A DNA stretch of 58,173 bases from an uncultured Anaerolineae bacterium (lineage in GTDB: Bacteria > Chloroflexota > Anaerolineae > Aggregatilineales > Phototrophicaceae). A model generated the notes under the pieces. It ran no database searches and was not told the origin of the DNA. It worked only from the letters and a program-made list of their open reading frames with translations. This document shows positions 32,434 to 40,258 of this stretch, piece by piece; the first letter of the stretch is position 1, and each line of letters opens with the position of its first letter. The stretch covers positions 1 to 58,173 of the forward strand of contig CALAJK010000104.1 of the NCBI GenBank assembly GCA_937922795.1, in the 5' to 3' direction. A program made the translations under genes and the position numbers.

Positions 32434-34068
32434 TCACATCGCCGGCGTGTGGTTAGACAGCCGCGGCCCGGCCGCCAGTATATCTGCCCCGGCAGCCGCC
32501 GCATACTGCTCAAAATTGGCGCGAAACAGAGCGGCAACTTCAGCTGCTTTCTGATCGTAGGCCGTTGAATCTGCCCAACTCTCCCGCGGGATTAAAATCT
32601 CCGGCGGCACATCCGGCACTGCGGTGGGGATATGCAGCCCAAACACTGGCTCGGTGATGGTCGGCACATCCGTCAGCGAGCCATCGAGAATGGCCGTGAT
32701 GATCGCCCGCGTATACGCCAGGCTGATCCGCTGGCCAACGCCATACGGGCCGCCGATCCAACCGGTGTTCACCAGCCACACCTGCGCGCCGTGCTGCTCC
32801 AGCTTCCGGCGCAGCAGCTTGGCGTAATCCATCGGGTGCAGCGGCAGGAAGGGCGCGCCGAAGCACGCGCTGAAGGTCGCCGTTGGCTCGGTGACGCCGC
32901 GCTCCGTGCCCGCCACTCGGGCGGTGTAGCCGCTGATGAAATGGTAGACCGCCTGTTCCGGCGTCAGCCGGGAGACCGGCGGCAGCACGCCAAAAGCGTC
33001 AGCCGTCAGAAAGATGACGTGCTTGGGATGCCCGCACATCCCCTTCTTGTCGGCGTTCGAGACTGTTTCAATCGAGTAAGCCGCGCGCGTGTTCTCCGTG
33101 AACATGTCGCTGTCCAGGTCAATCCGCCGCGTCTGGACATCCATCACCACGTTTTCGAGGATCGTGCCGAAGCGCCGCGTCTTCTCGTAGATCTCCGGCT
33201 CCCCCTCGCGGCTCAACCGGATGACTTTGGCATAGCAGCCGCCCTCATAGTTGAAGATGCCGTCCTCGCTCCACCCATGCTCATCATCGCCGATCAGAGT
33301 GCGCTGCGGGTCAGCGCTGAGCGTGGTCTTCCCGGTTCCTGACAGACCGAAGAAGATGGCCACATCCTGCGGATCCTTGCCGTAGTTGGCTGAACAGTGC
33401 ATCGACAGCACCGATTGGCGCGGCAGCAGATAGTTGAGCGCGCTGAAGAGGGCCTTCTTGATTTCGCCTGCGTATTCCGTGCCGCCGATCAACACCAGCT
33501 TACGGGTGAAGCTGATCAGGATGAAGGTGGGCGATAGCGTCCGGTCGACTTCAGGCGAGGCATGAAAACCCGGCGAATGGATAACGGTGAATTCCGGCAC
33601 AAACTGGCGCAGCTCATCCGCCTTGGGGCGCAGGAACATCGTGTGCGCGAACAGGCTGTGCCATGCCCGTTCGGTGATGACGCGCACGGATACCCGGTAG
33701 CGCGGATCAGCCCCGACGAAGCAGTCCTGTACGTAGGCGTCTCGATTCTGGAAATAGGCCTGCAGCCGCAGGAACAGATGGTCAAAGTCTTGAGGCTCAA
33801 ACGGACGATTGGTTTTCCCCCACCAAACTGTGCCTTCTGTTTCGATATCGCGGACGATGAATTTGTCGTTGGGCGACCGTCCCGTGTGCGAACCCGTGCG
33901 CACTACCAGCGGCCCCAGATGAGCGATCAACCCTTCGCGGTTGCGCACCACATGCTCATAAAGCGCAGCCGTAGGCAGATTCCAGTAGACATTGCCTAAC
34001 TCACGCAGACCGTGATGCTCCAGCCCGTAACTGCTTTGAACGGTGCGTTCAACTGACTGCTGTACCAT
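32434..34068 (-). CDS. pckA: Phosphoenolpyruvate carboxykinase (ATP)
   Basis: Converts oxaloacetate and ATP to PEP, CO2 and ADP, the entry step of gluconeogenesis; 544 residues, full length. The substrate segment SHTGRSPNDKF (60-70), the Walker A loop GLSGTGKTT (241-249), the metal-binding LIGDDEHGW block and the C-terminal adenine-binding region VNTGWIGGPYG are all present, so it is the ATP-type and not the GTP-type enzyme. ATG at 34068; GGGAG lies 12-13 bases upstream. Upstream are a TACAAT -10 with a poor -35 and a perfect CRP-type palindrome, which suggests activator-dependent control. mdh follows downstream. Confidence 0.97.
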   Translation of the reverse strand: MVQQSVERTVQSSYGLEHHGLRELGNVYWNLPTAALYEHVVRNREGLIAHLGPLVVRTGSHTGRSPNDKFIVRDIETEGTVWWGKTNRPFEPQDFDHLFLRLQAYFQNRDAYVQDCFVGADPRYRVSVRVITERAWHSLFAHTMFLRPKADELRQFVPEFTVIHSPGFHASPEVDRTLSPTFILISFTRKLVLIGGTEYAGEIKKALFSALNYLLPRQSVLSMHCSANYGKDPQDVAIFFGLSGTGKTTLSADPQRTLIGDDEHGWSEDGIFNYEGGCYAKVIRLSREGEPEIYEKTRRFGTILENVVMDVQTRRIDLDSDMFTENTRAAYSIETVSNADKKGMCGHPKHVIFLTADAFGVLPPVSRLTPEQAVYHFISGYTARVAGTERGVTEPTATFSACFGAPFLPLHPMDYAKLLRRKLEQHGAQVWLVNTGWIGGPYGVGQRISLAYTRAIITAILDGSLTDVPTITEPVFGLHIPTAVPDVPPEILIPRESWADSTAYDQKAAEVAALFRANFEQYAAAAGADILAAGPRLSNHTPAM

Positions 34069-34120
34069 GGCGTGGGGATTCTCCCGTAGCTAGCCATCGA
34101 TAATGTCCTGCACAAACCTG

Positions 34121-34126
34121 ATTGTA
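34121..34126 (-). promoter_or_regulatory. Candidate -10 box of pckA
   Basis: TACAAT on the minus strand, about 53 bases before the ATG. The hexamer at -35 (CTCTGT) does not match the consensus, as often seen at activator-dependent promoters. Confidence 0.4.
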
Positions 34127-34171
34127 GCGAACGTCATGCATCGACAGAGCGAACAATCATCGCCCCTTATC

Positions 34172-34187
34172 TGTGATTTTCATCACA
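34172..34187. promoter_or_regulatory. CRP/FNR-family operator upstream of pckA
   Basis: TGTGATTTTCATCACA: a perfect 16-base palindrome of the form TGTGA-N6-TCACA, identical to the CRP consensus half-sites. Its centre is about 61-66 bases upstream of the start point predicted from the pckA TACAAT box, the class-I activator position. Confidence 0.6.
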
Positions 34188-34232
34188 AACACTCTGATAT
34201 GCTGCGGCGCGCTAGAACCCGCCGCGCCCAGA

Positions 34233-34895
34233 TCAGATGTTCTCGCTCTCCGATGGGGCAGCCATTAGGCTGTGACGCGGCGTGCGCGATGATGGAAGCA
34301 GATGGTCGGTATTGGCAGCCTGCACCAACTGCCAGCCGTCGCCATGGCGTTCGATCACCGTCACAGAGGTATTTTCTAGATGCAGATCATGGAGGGCGGG
34401 ATCGTCATAGAACAGTTTGAGCAGCAGCAGCTTGATCACGCCGCCATGCGAGACCGCCGCCGCTTCCTCTCCCCTCTGGTCTGTTAGAGCTTGCCAGGCC
34501 TCGAAGATGCGCGCTTGAGCGGCTCGCCGCGATTCGCCGCCCGGCACACAATAATCCCAGTAGTCGGCGCGGAACGCTTCCCACTCGGAGGGAAAACGCT
34601 CCATGATCTCGCTGCGCGTCAGCCCTTGAAAAATCCCGAGGTCGAACTCGCGCCAGCGCGCATCAGTCTGCGGCAGCAGCCCTACGCTGCGCCCCAAAGC
34701 GGCGGCCGTCTCAAACGCGCGCGGCAGATCGCTGCTCACAATCAAGCTGATCGGACGGTGGCGCAGGTGAGCCGCCAGCGTCTCCGCCTGCGCCCGCCCC
34801 TCAGCGTTCAGCGGTATCGGCAGAGTCCCCTGCCAGCGTCCTTCGATATTCCAGTCCGTTTGGCCATGACGAATGAGCAGTATGCGTTGAACCAT
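34233..34895 (-). CDS. Histidine phosphatase (phosphoglycerate mutase-like)
   Basis: 220 residues from the ATG at 34895 (MVQRILLIRHG); an ATG five codons upstream at 34910 is also possible. The RHGQTDWN motif with the phospho-His, the SSDLPRAFETA arginine, the acid segment REFDLGIFQG and the second His in SHGG are intact, so it is a phosphatase or mutase of the GpmB/CobC-like branch. The substrate cannot be assigned; no cobalamin genes are nearby, which weighs against alpha-ribazole phosphatase. It is transcribed toward pckA with a 164-base gap that contains the pckA control region, and is divergent from the small membrane protein gene. Confidence 0.88.
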   Translation of the reverse strand: MVQRILLIRHGQTDWNIEGRWQGTLPIPLNAEGRAQAETLAAHLRHRPISLIVSSDLPRAFETAAALGRSVGLLPQTDARWREFDLGIFQGLTRSEIMERFPSEWEAFRADYWDYCVPGGESRRAAQARIFEAWQALTDQRGEEAAAVSHGGVIKLLLLKLFYDDPALHDLHLENTSVTVIERHGDGWQLVQAANTDHLLPSSRTPRHSLMAAPSESENI

Positions 34896-34919
34896 CGATA
34901 AACCATCCATCCGGCGGGG

Positions 34920-34948
34920 TTGACGCGGTCGTCTTCCGGCGGCACAAT
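34920..34948 (+). promoter_or_regulatory. Promoter of the His-tailed protein / unknown / era transcript
   Basis: TTGACG (34920-34925), 17-base spacer, CACAAT (34943-34948), predicted start near 34955, about 48 bases before the GTG at 35003. Confidence 0.55.
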
Positions 34949-35002
34949 TAACACTCAGATACGCAAGTGTACCATCAAACGCTGAGCAGGAGTGAGAACG
35001 GA

Positions 35003-35320
35003 GTGAGAGTCACGCAAAAAGTCAGCAAAGAAGCGGGCGACAGCGCCATCTTCGCCGCCCTGGTCGCCGGCCTGGGTGTGATCATCATGATCCTGGCGCT
35101 GGCTGTCGGCGCAATTCAGGCCAGCGCCGCCAACTCGAATGTGATCGGCCTGACCTTTGCCGCCGGGCTGGCGCTGTTCATCATCGGCTTCGCCGCTTGG
35201 ATACTAGTCGCCCAACCCCACAAACACTTGGACGACATCAACCAACCGGCTCCCGATGAGCACCATCACCACACAGCGGACGAAGAGCACGCGCCAGACT
35301 CGCATCCGGCGCATAACTGA
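35003..35320 (+). CDS. Small two-helix membrane protein with His/Asp-rich tail
   Basis: 105 residues from the GTG at 35003, chosen because AGGAGTGAG lies 8-10 bases before it; an in-frame GTG at 34967 has no such signal. Two transmembrane helices (about 20-45 and 53-75) are followed by a cytoplasmic or external tail with a His cluster (DEHHHH) and several more His, Glu and Asp residues. The tail could bind divalent metals such as Ni, Zn or Cu, but no family is recognised. It is the first gene of a likely three-gene transcript with the unknown protein at 35324 and era. Confidence 0.7.
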   Translation: MRVTQKVSKEAGDSAIFAALVAGLGVIIMILALAVGAIQASAANSNVIGLTFAAGLALFIIGFAAWILVAQPHKHLDDINQPAPDEHHHHTADEEHAPDSHPAHN

Positions 35321-35323
35321 TAC

Positions 35324-35830
35324 GTGCCCGCTCAACCCATTCCGGAACGTCAGCCGGTGAGTGACCGCTTCACCGGCTTGGTCGTGCAGGCCGGCAGCCG
35401 CACCGCCCTAGCGACGCATCCCCCCGACCGAGCGGAGCTGGTCATCGCCTCTGGCAGTTTCACTGTCCGCTACGGCCTGCGCTTTCTCGGCAAACCGCAG
35501 GACTACATCGTGCCGGGCCTGCTGGTGCTGGACTACGGCGACATGCTGACGGGCGAAGCGGCGTGGGAGTTTTTGTGGCATCGCAGCAATCTGCACCCGC
35601 GCGCCGAGGTCGTGGGCCAGCGCGGCGACGGCCAGGAAGATATGGTCTTTCTGCGCCAGCTAGACTTTGCGCTCCCCCCCCAGGTCGTCGTCTATGCTGC
35701 GCCTGATGACCGGCTGCCGCTCGCCCATCCTGAGGCGATCATCGCCCCAGATGAAATTGAAGCGCCGCCCCGTCTGCTCGAATATTTGATGCGCTATCCG
35801 ACCGTAGAAGCCTGGCAGGCCGAGCCATGA
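35324..35830 (+). CDS. Unknown protein translationally coupled to era
   Basis: 168 residues from the GTG at 35324, three bases after the previous stop and with no clear Shine-Dalgarno sequence, so it may depend on coupling. No signal peptide or membrane helix. The sequence is rich in Leu, Pro and Ala, with beta strands around VIASGSFTVRYGLRFLG and MVFLRQLDFALPPQVVVYAAP; no catalytic motif or known family is recognised. Its TGA overlaps the ATG of era (ATGA), which suggests tightly linked expression. Good codon use for this genome supports a real gene. Confidence 0.65.
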   Translation: MPAQPIPERQPVSDRFTGLVVQAGSRTALATHPPDRAELVIASGSFTVRYGLRFLGKPQDYIVPGLLVLDYGDMLTGEAAWEFLWHRSNLHPRAEVVGQRGDGQEDMVFLRQLDFALPPQVVVYAAPDDRLPLAHPEAIIAPDEIEAPPRLLEYLMRYPTVEAWQAEP

Positions 35831-36771
35831 GCGATCTCGATACGCTGTTCGACGATAATCTGCCCGAAGACCATCGGTCGGGCGTCATCGCCGTCGTTGG
35901 CCGCCCCAACGTCGGCAAATCAACCCTGATCAACTGTATCCTGGGGCAGAAAGTGGCCATCGTCACCCCCAAGCCGCAGACCACTCGCCGGCAGCAGTTG
36001 GGGATTTACACCGAAGCCCGCGGCCAAATCTTGTTCACCGATACCCCCGGGCTGCATAAACCCCTGCACAAACTGGGCGAATATATGGTGAGCGTGGCTG
36101 AAAATGCCATCCGCGACGCCGACGTCGTTTTATGGGTGCTGGATGCGTCGGTTGAACCCCAAGAAGGCGACCGCATCATCGCCGAGACGCTGCCGCGTTT
36201 GGTGGACAACGTGCCAGTCGCGCTCGCCCTGAACAAGGCGGATTTGCTGAATGAGGCGCAGCGCGTTCGACAAACCGCCGTCTACCAGGCGCTCATCCCG
36301 CACGTCCTGGCGCGGGCGGTCAGCGCGCTGACGGGAGACGGCGTGCCTGACCTGGTGACCGAACTGCTGGCCCTGCTGCCGCGCGGTCCGCGCTATTACC
36401 CGGCCGATCAGGTGAGCGAAGTCAATTTGCGTTTCATCGCCGCTGAGGTCATCCGGGAGAAGATCATCCTCAACACCGAGGAGGAGATCCCCTACTCGGT
36501 GGCGGTGGAGGTGACGGAGTTCAAAGAACGCTCTTCCAACCTCAACTACATCAGCGCCACCATTTACGTGGAGCGAGACAGCCAAAAAGCGATCATCATT
36601 GGCAAAGGCGGCGAGATGATCAAGCGCATTGGCTCGCAAGCCCGCGCCGAACTGGCCGAGCTGCTGGAAGCCCAAGTCTATCTGGATCTGCACGTTAAGG
36701 TGCTCAAAAACTGGCGCATGGATCCCGACCTGCTGCGCCGTCTAGGCTACCGGCTGCCCAGGGAGAAATGA
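35827..36771 (+). CDS. era: GTPase Era
   Basis: Ribosome-assembly GTPase that binds the 3' end of 16S rRNA; 314 residues. The G1 motif GRPNVGKST (about 25-33), the switch regions with TPKPQTTR and DTPGLH, and NKAD for guanine are intact. The C-terminal KH domain has the IIGKGGEMIK loop and ends with the expected LKVLKNWRMDPD segment. The start overlaps the upstream stop (ATGA at 35827). The stop lies directly against that of ribF on the minus strand, with no base between them and no terminator hairpin visible. The N-terminal 15 residues are a short acidic extension. Confidence 0.97.
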   Translation: MSDLDTLFDDNLPEDHRSGVIAVVGRPNVGKSTLINCILGQKVAIVTPKPQTTRRQQLGIYTEARGQILFTDTPGLHKPLHKLGEYMVSVAENAIRDADVVLWVLDASVEPQEGDRIIAETLPRLVDNVPVALALNKADLLNEAQRVRQTAVYQALIPHVLARAVSALTGDGVPDLVTELLALLPRGPRYYPADQVSEVNLRFIAAEVIREKIILNTEEEIPYSVAVEVTEFKERSSNLNYISATIYVERDSQKAIIIGKGGEMIKRIGSQARAELAELLEAQVYLDLHVKVLKNWRMDPDLLRRLGYRLPREK

Positions 36772-37707
36772 TCAGCCGCCCATTTCTAGACGGCTCAGGG
36801 CGCGGCGTCCCGCCTCGACGTCGGCGGCGATCTGGGCGATGAGCGCTTGAATGCCGCTGAAGCGCTGCTCTGGCCGCAGCCGCGTTTCAAATGTCACTTC
36901 CAGAGTCTGGCCGTAGATGTCGCGCTGGAAGTCCAGTAGGTGAGCCTCCACGGTGACGCCCGAACCGTTAAAAGTGGGGCGCACGCCTACATTCGTGACG
37001 GCGCTGTAGCGTTCACCCCCCAGCCATGCCCAGCCCGCATACACGCCGTTAGCCGGTATCACCTGCTGTTCCCATACCGCCACGTTGGCCGTCGGGAAGC
37101 CAATTTGCCGCCCGCGCCCTTCGCCGCGCACCACCTCACCCACGACGGCGTACCCACGCCCTAGCCCGATGCGCGCGGTCTCCACATCGCCCACCTGCAG
37201 CGCCTGGCGAATGGCCGTGCTACTGACCCGATGCTCGCCATGAAACAACAAGTCGGTCTCATAAACTGTGAAGCCGTGCCGAACGCCCTGCTCGCGCAGG
37301 AAAGTCACATCGCCTTCACGCTGGTAACCCAGCGCGAAATCTGCTCCCACCCACAGCGCATCCATGCGCAGATGGCGCAGCAGCAGCTCGACAAACGCGG
37401 CGGCGCGCATCATCCGCACCTGCTCGTTGAACGGATGCGTGACCACCAGATCCACCCCCAATTTGAGGATCTGGTCAGCTTTCTGTTCAGCCGTCGTCAG
37501 GTAGTAGCGGCCAACCAACCCTTTCAAGATCACGTCTGGATGGGGGAAAAATGTGACAACCGCAGACAGGCGGCCGGTGCGGCGGGCTTCCTGCACCAAC
37601 TGCCGGATCAGGTGCTGGTGACCGGTATGCACACCATCGAACACGCCAATCGTCACTACCGACGGCTGCGATAGCTGAGCCTTGGCGAGATCATACACAT
37701 GCTTCAT
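36772..37707 (-). CDS. ribF: Bifunctional riboflavin kinase / FAD synthetase
   Basis: Makes FMN and then FAD from riboflavin; 311 residues, normal length. The N-terminal FMN adenylyltransferase domain has GVFDGVHTGHQHL (HxGH-type nucleotide site) and the SSTAIR loop; the C-terminal flavokinase has GRQIGFPTAN (PTAN binds ATP-Mg) and the DIYGQTLEV segment. ATG at 37707 with AGGATCC upstream; earlier in-frame starts would run into the gap after truB. It is the last gene of the nusA cluster, 52 bases after truB, a common position for ribF. No FMN riboswitch is seen. Confidence 0.95.
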   Translation of the reverse strand: MKHVYDLAKAQLSQPSVVTIGVFDGVHTGHQHLIRQLVQEARRTGRLSAVVTFFPHPDVILKGLVGRYYLTTAEQKADQILKLGVDLVVTHPFNEQVRMMRAAAFVELLLRHLRMDALWVGADFALGYQREGDVTFLREQGVRHGFTVYETDLLFHGEHRVSSTAIRQALQVGDVETARIGLGRGYAVVGEVVRGEGRGRQIGFPTANVAVWEQQVIPANGVYAGWAWLGGERYSAVTNVGVRPTFNGSGVTVEAHLLDFQRDIYGQTLEVTFETRLRPEQRFSGIQALIAQIAADVEAGRRALSRLEMGG

Positions 37708-37759
37708 CGCGGATCCTGTTGGCTGATCGAAGCAGCGTCCACACTCATAACCGCGGCGA

Positions 37760-38638
37760 TTAGAGACCGCCCAAGAATACCTTATCCGGCCGCCACTGGC
37801 CATCCTGGAAGCGCAGCGCCGCCGCCAGCGCGCCATCCTCGGTGTAGGCGAAAACGATCTGGTCTGTCTCCGGTAGCGGCAGGCTCACCCGCTGACCATG
37901 ACTGATACGCGCCGCCATGTCGCTGCTCAATTGCACTGACGGCCAATCCGACAAAGCCGCCCGCGGCGGGATGACCCACGCCTGCCAGTCCGAAGCAGTC
38001 AGCAGCGCCTGCAGCGGAACCGCCTGAGCCAGCGTGAAGCAGCCGCTGGCCGTCCGCGTGAGGCCGGCCAGATGCGCCCCAACGCCCAGCGCCAGCCCCA
38101 GGTCATGCGCCAAACTGCGAATGTACGTGCCAGCGCTGCACACTACTTCCAGGGTGACCTCTGGCGGCGACCAATCCGTGATCCGCGCCGAATCAATACG
38201 GACTGGCCGGGGCGTGAGCTGCACGGCCTCGCCCGCCCGCGCGCGCTGGTACAGCTTGCGCCCCCCCTGTTTGATGGCGCTGTAAACCGGCGGCGTTTGC
38301 AGGATGTCGCCGATGAATGACGTCAAAGCGCGTTCAGCGTCTGTTCGGCGCACATGGTCGGTCGGCTGTTCTGCCACCACCCGCCCCTCAGCGTCGTAGG
38401 TATCGGTGCGAATCCCCAACCGCACCCGCGCCCGGTAGCTTTTGGTAGAACGCATCACGTATTCACTGAGGCGGGTAGCCGCCCCCAGACAGATCACCAG
38501 CACGCCGTCTGCCAGCGGATCCAGCGTGCCGGCATGCCCCACCTTAGCGACGCCCAGTCCGCGGCGCACCTGCGCGACGACGTCATGGCTGGTCAGCCCA
38601 ACCGGTTTATTGACGTTCAAGAATCCAGAGACAGCCAA
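37760..38638 (-). CDS. truB: tRNA pseudouridine(55) synthase TruB
   Basis: Makes pseudouridine 55 in the tRNA T loop; 292 residues. SGFLNVNKPVGLTSHDVV and the catalytic block KVGHAGTLDPLADG (Asp40) are diagnostic, and the C-terminal PUA-like part is present. The start is a TTG at 38638: an in-frame TAA lies five codons upstream and no ATG or GTG precedes the conserved start of the domain. There is no clear Shine-Dalgarno sequence. It follows nrnA after a 195-base gap, the longest in this cluster, in which no gene or clear control signal was recognised. Confidence 0.94.
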   Translation of the reverse strand: MAVSGFLNVNKPVGLTSHDVVAQVRRGLGVAKVGHAGTLDPLADGVLVICLGAATRLSEYVMRSTKSYRARVRLGIRTDTYDAEGRVVAEQPTDHVRRTDAERALTSFIGDILQTPPVYSAIKQGGRKLYQRARAGEAVQLTPRPVRIDSARITDWSPPEVTLEVVCSAGTYIRSLAHDLGLALGVGAHLAGLTRTASGCFTLAQAVPLQALLTASDWQAWVIPPRAALSDWPSVQLSSDMAARISHGQRVSLPLPETDQIVFAYTEDGALAAALRFQDGQWRPDKVFLGGL

Positions 38639-38833
38639 CTTGGGAGCGCTTTACAATGTGAGTGAAAACTTCATCGGCCTGTATCTGCGCTTCCAGGATG
38701 TCATGCATCCCGCCTAGAATCACCATTCGGGCGCGATCGACCAGTCGGTAAGCACGTGTCCGTCGGGCGCTGGCGCGGTTCAGTCTGCCCCTAGCCCGTG
38801 CCATCGCTTGTGAACGAGACGACCGATGAACCT
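38639..38833. other. 195-base gap between nrnA and truB without a recognised gene
   Basis: An 85-codon minus-strand frame covers this stretch and runs into truB (38864-38607), but it has no ribosome-binding site, Arg-rich composition typical of non-coding frames in high-GC DNA, and ends inside truB. No hairpin with a T-run and no convincing promoter was found. In a cluster with gaps of mostly under 100 bases the length is notable. Confidence 0.4.
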
Positions 38834-39835
38834 CTACTCTCCGACAGTTCGGACATGCTGGCATCTCCCATTCAGGTGAGCGATCAGTCGAGGTATCACC
38901 CGCGCTTGAGCGTCCGCCAGCGGTCCGTCAATGGTCGCGCCGGCCGCTTGAGCATGACCGCCGCCGCCCAACTCCAGCGCGAGCTGACTCACATCGAAGC
39001 CGGGTTTGCAGCGCAGACTCACCTCTACACGGCCATCGGCCAGCTCCTTGAAGACCGCCGCCATGCACGCTTCCGCCACCGACGACAGCAGCCCGACCAG
39101 GCCGCCATCTGTGGCGTCTTTGAGCCCCGCCTGTTTCAACGCTTCCTGGCTGACCACGCCGGAGATGACGCCGTCGCTGAACTGTACTGTTGCCAACGCA
39201 TGCTTCCAGAGTTCGATGGCGCTGTACGGTTTGCTCACCAGTGTGCGCACCATCAGCTCGTGCAGCGGAGCGCCCGCTTCCATCAACCGTTGAGCGACCG
39301 CCAGCGTGCGCGGCGTGACGTTGCTAGTGCGAAACCCGATAGTATCGGTCACCAACCCGGTGAGCAGCGCTGTGGCCACCGTCTGCGGGATCGCCCAATC
39401 GAGACGTTCTAGCCATGCATAGACGATCTCGGCCGCCGCCGCCGCCTGAGGATCAACCAGATGCACAGCGCCAAACAGCGTGTTGGTCGGGTGATGATCT
39501 AAATTGATGACCAGCGACGCCTGGGCGAGGCCGACCGCGCCCACATCGCCAATACGCGCTTCGTCGCTGGCATCCAGCGCGATCATCACATCCCAGCGGC
39601 TTTGGCTCACCTTCGGCTGCACCGCATCCGCGCCGGGCAAGAAGCGCAAATGTTCGGGCACGCCGCCATCTACCGCCGGCGTCACTTGTTTGCCGCGCTC
39701 ACGCAGCGCCAGCGTCAACCCCAACAGGGAACCGATCGCATCGCCATCTGGGCTGATATGCGTGACGATCAAGATCGAACGCGCCCGATCGACCGCCGAA
39801 CAGGCCGCTTCCCAATCTAAACGAGCGTCACTCAT
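38834..39835 (-). CDS. nrnA: DHH/DHHA1 phosphoesterase (NrnA-type nanoRNase / pAp phosphatase)
   Basis: 333 residues. The DHH domain has THISPDGDAIGS (His26, Asp30, Asp32) and the NLDHHPTN motif (Asp113-His114-His115); the DHHA1 domain ends with GGGGHAQAAG. This length and order match NrnA, which degrades 2-5-mer RNAs and dephosphorylates pAp; c-di-AMP-cleaving relatives look similar, so the exact substrate is inferred from the cluster position. ATG at 39835, overlapping the end of rbfA by 8 bases. rbfA-nrnA-truB is a conserved order in many bacteria. Confidence 0.92.
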   Translation of the reverse strand: MSDARLDWEAACSAVDRARSILIVTHISPDGDAIGSLLGLTLALRERGKQVTPAVDGGVPEHLRFLPGADAVQPKVSQSRWDVMIALDASDEARIGDVGAVGLAQASLVINLDHHPTNTLFGAVHLVDPQAAAAAEIVYAWLERLDWAIPQTVATALLTGLVTDTIGFRTSNVTPRTLAVAQRLMEAGAPLHELMVRTLVSKPYSAIELWKHALATVQFSDGVISGVVSQEALKQAGLKDATDGGLVGLLSSVAEACMAAVFKELADGRVEVSLRCKPGFDVSQLALELGGGGHAQAAGATIDGPLADAQARVIPRLIAHLNGRCQHVRTVGE

Positions 39836-40208
39836 GTTTCGAACGCTTATCGCCTGGACTGGTCGCTGGAATGTTGAGCGAGTCGATCAACTGGTTTAGA
39901 CGCTCGCCTCGCTCCAGCGCTACATCCCATTGGAACAGCAGCTCCGGCGCGTTGCGAACGCGCAGCCGTTTGGCGACTTCGCGTCTGAGGAACCCTTTAG
40001 CGCGCTGCAAGCCGGCCATCACCTCATCCTGGCGGCTCTCATCGCCGAGCGCGTTGATATAGATGCGGGCGTACATCAGTTCGGCGTCGAGCGTCACTTC
40101 CGTCACGGTGATGTGCTGCAGTCGGGGATCGGCGACTTCACGCAGCAGCAGCTCGCTCAAGATGGTTCGGATGCGCTCCGCTAGACGATCCTGTTTGATG
40201 GTAGTCAT
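39828..40208 (-). CDS. rbfA: Ribosome-binding factor A
   Basis: 30S maturation factor, 126 residues, normal length. The RbfA KH-type fold is visible: RLAERIRTILSELLLREVADPRL, the ITVTEVTLDAELMYARIYI strand pair, and RVRNAPELLFQWDVALERGERLNQLI at the C-terminal side. It ends with a short charged tail (DKRSKHE). ATG at 40208 with an AGAAG/AGG-like upstream sequence. It lies 50 bases after infB and overlaps nrnA by 8 bases, so it is part of the same transcript. Confidence 0.95.
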   Translation of the reverse strand: MTTIKQDRLAERIRTILSELLLREVADPRLQHITVTEVTLDAELMYARIYINALGDESRQDEVMAGLQRAKGFLRREVAKRLRVRNAPELLFQWDVALERGERLNQLIDSLNIPATSPGDKRSKHE

Positions 40209-40258
40209 CCTGCGACTTCTTTCATCATTCGCGCTGCTGGTCTGAACCGAGCAACTGA

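Noticed and set aside
34194..34236. Nested inverted repeats after the histidine phosphatase gene as a terminator
   Set aside because: The stems are interrupted, G/C-only matches are expected in this DNA, and no T-run follows on the minus strand.
37708..37759. FMN riboswitch before ribF
   Set aside because: The gap to truB is only 52 bases, too short for the RFN element, and none of its conserved segments are visible.
38607..38864. An 85-codon minus-strand gene between nrnA and truB
   Set aside because: It has no ribosome-binding site, an Arg-rich composition typical of shadow frames, and runs into the start of truB.
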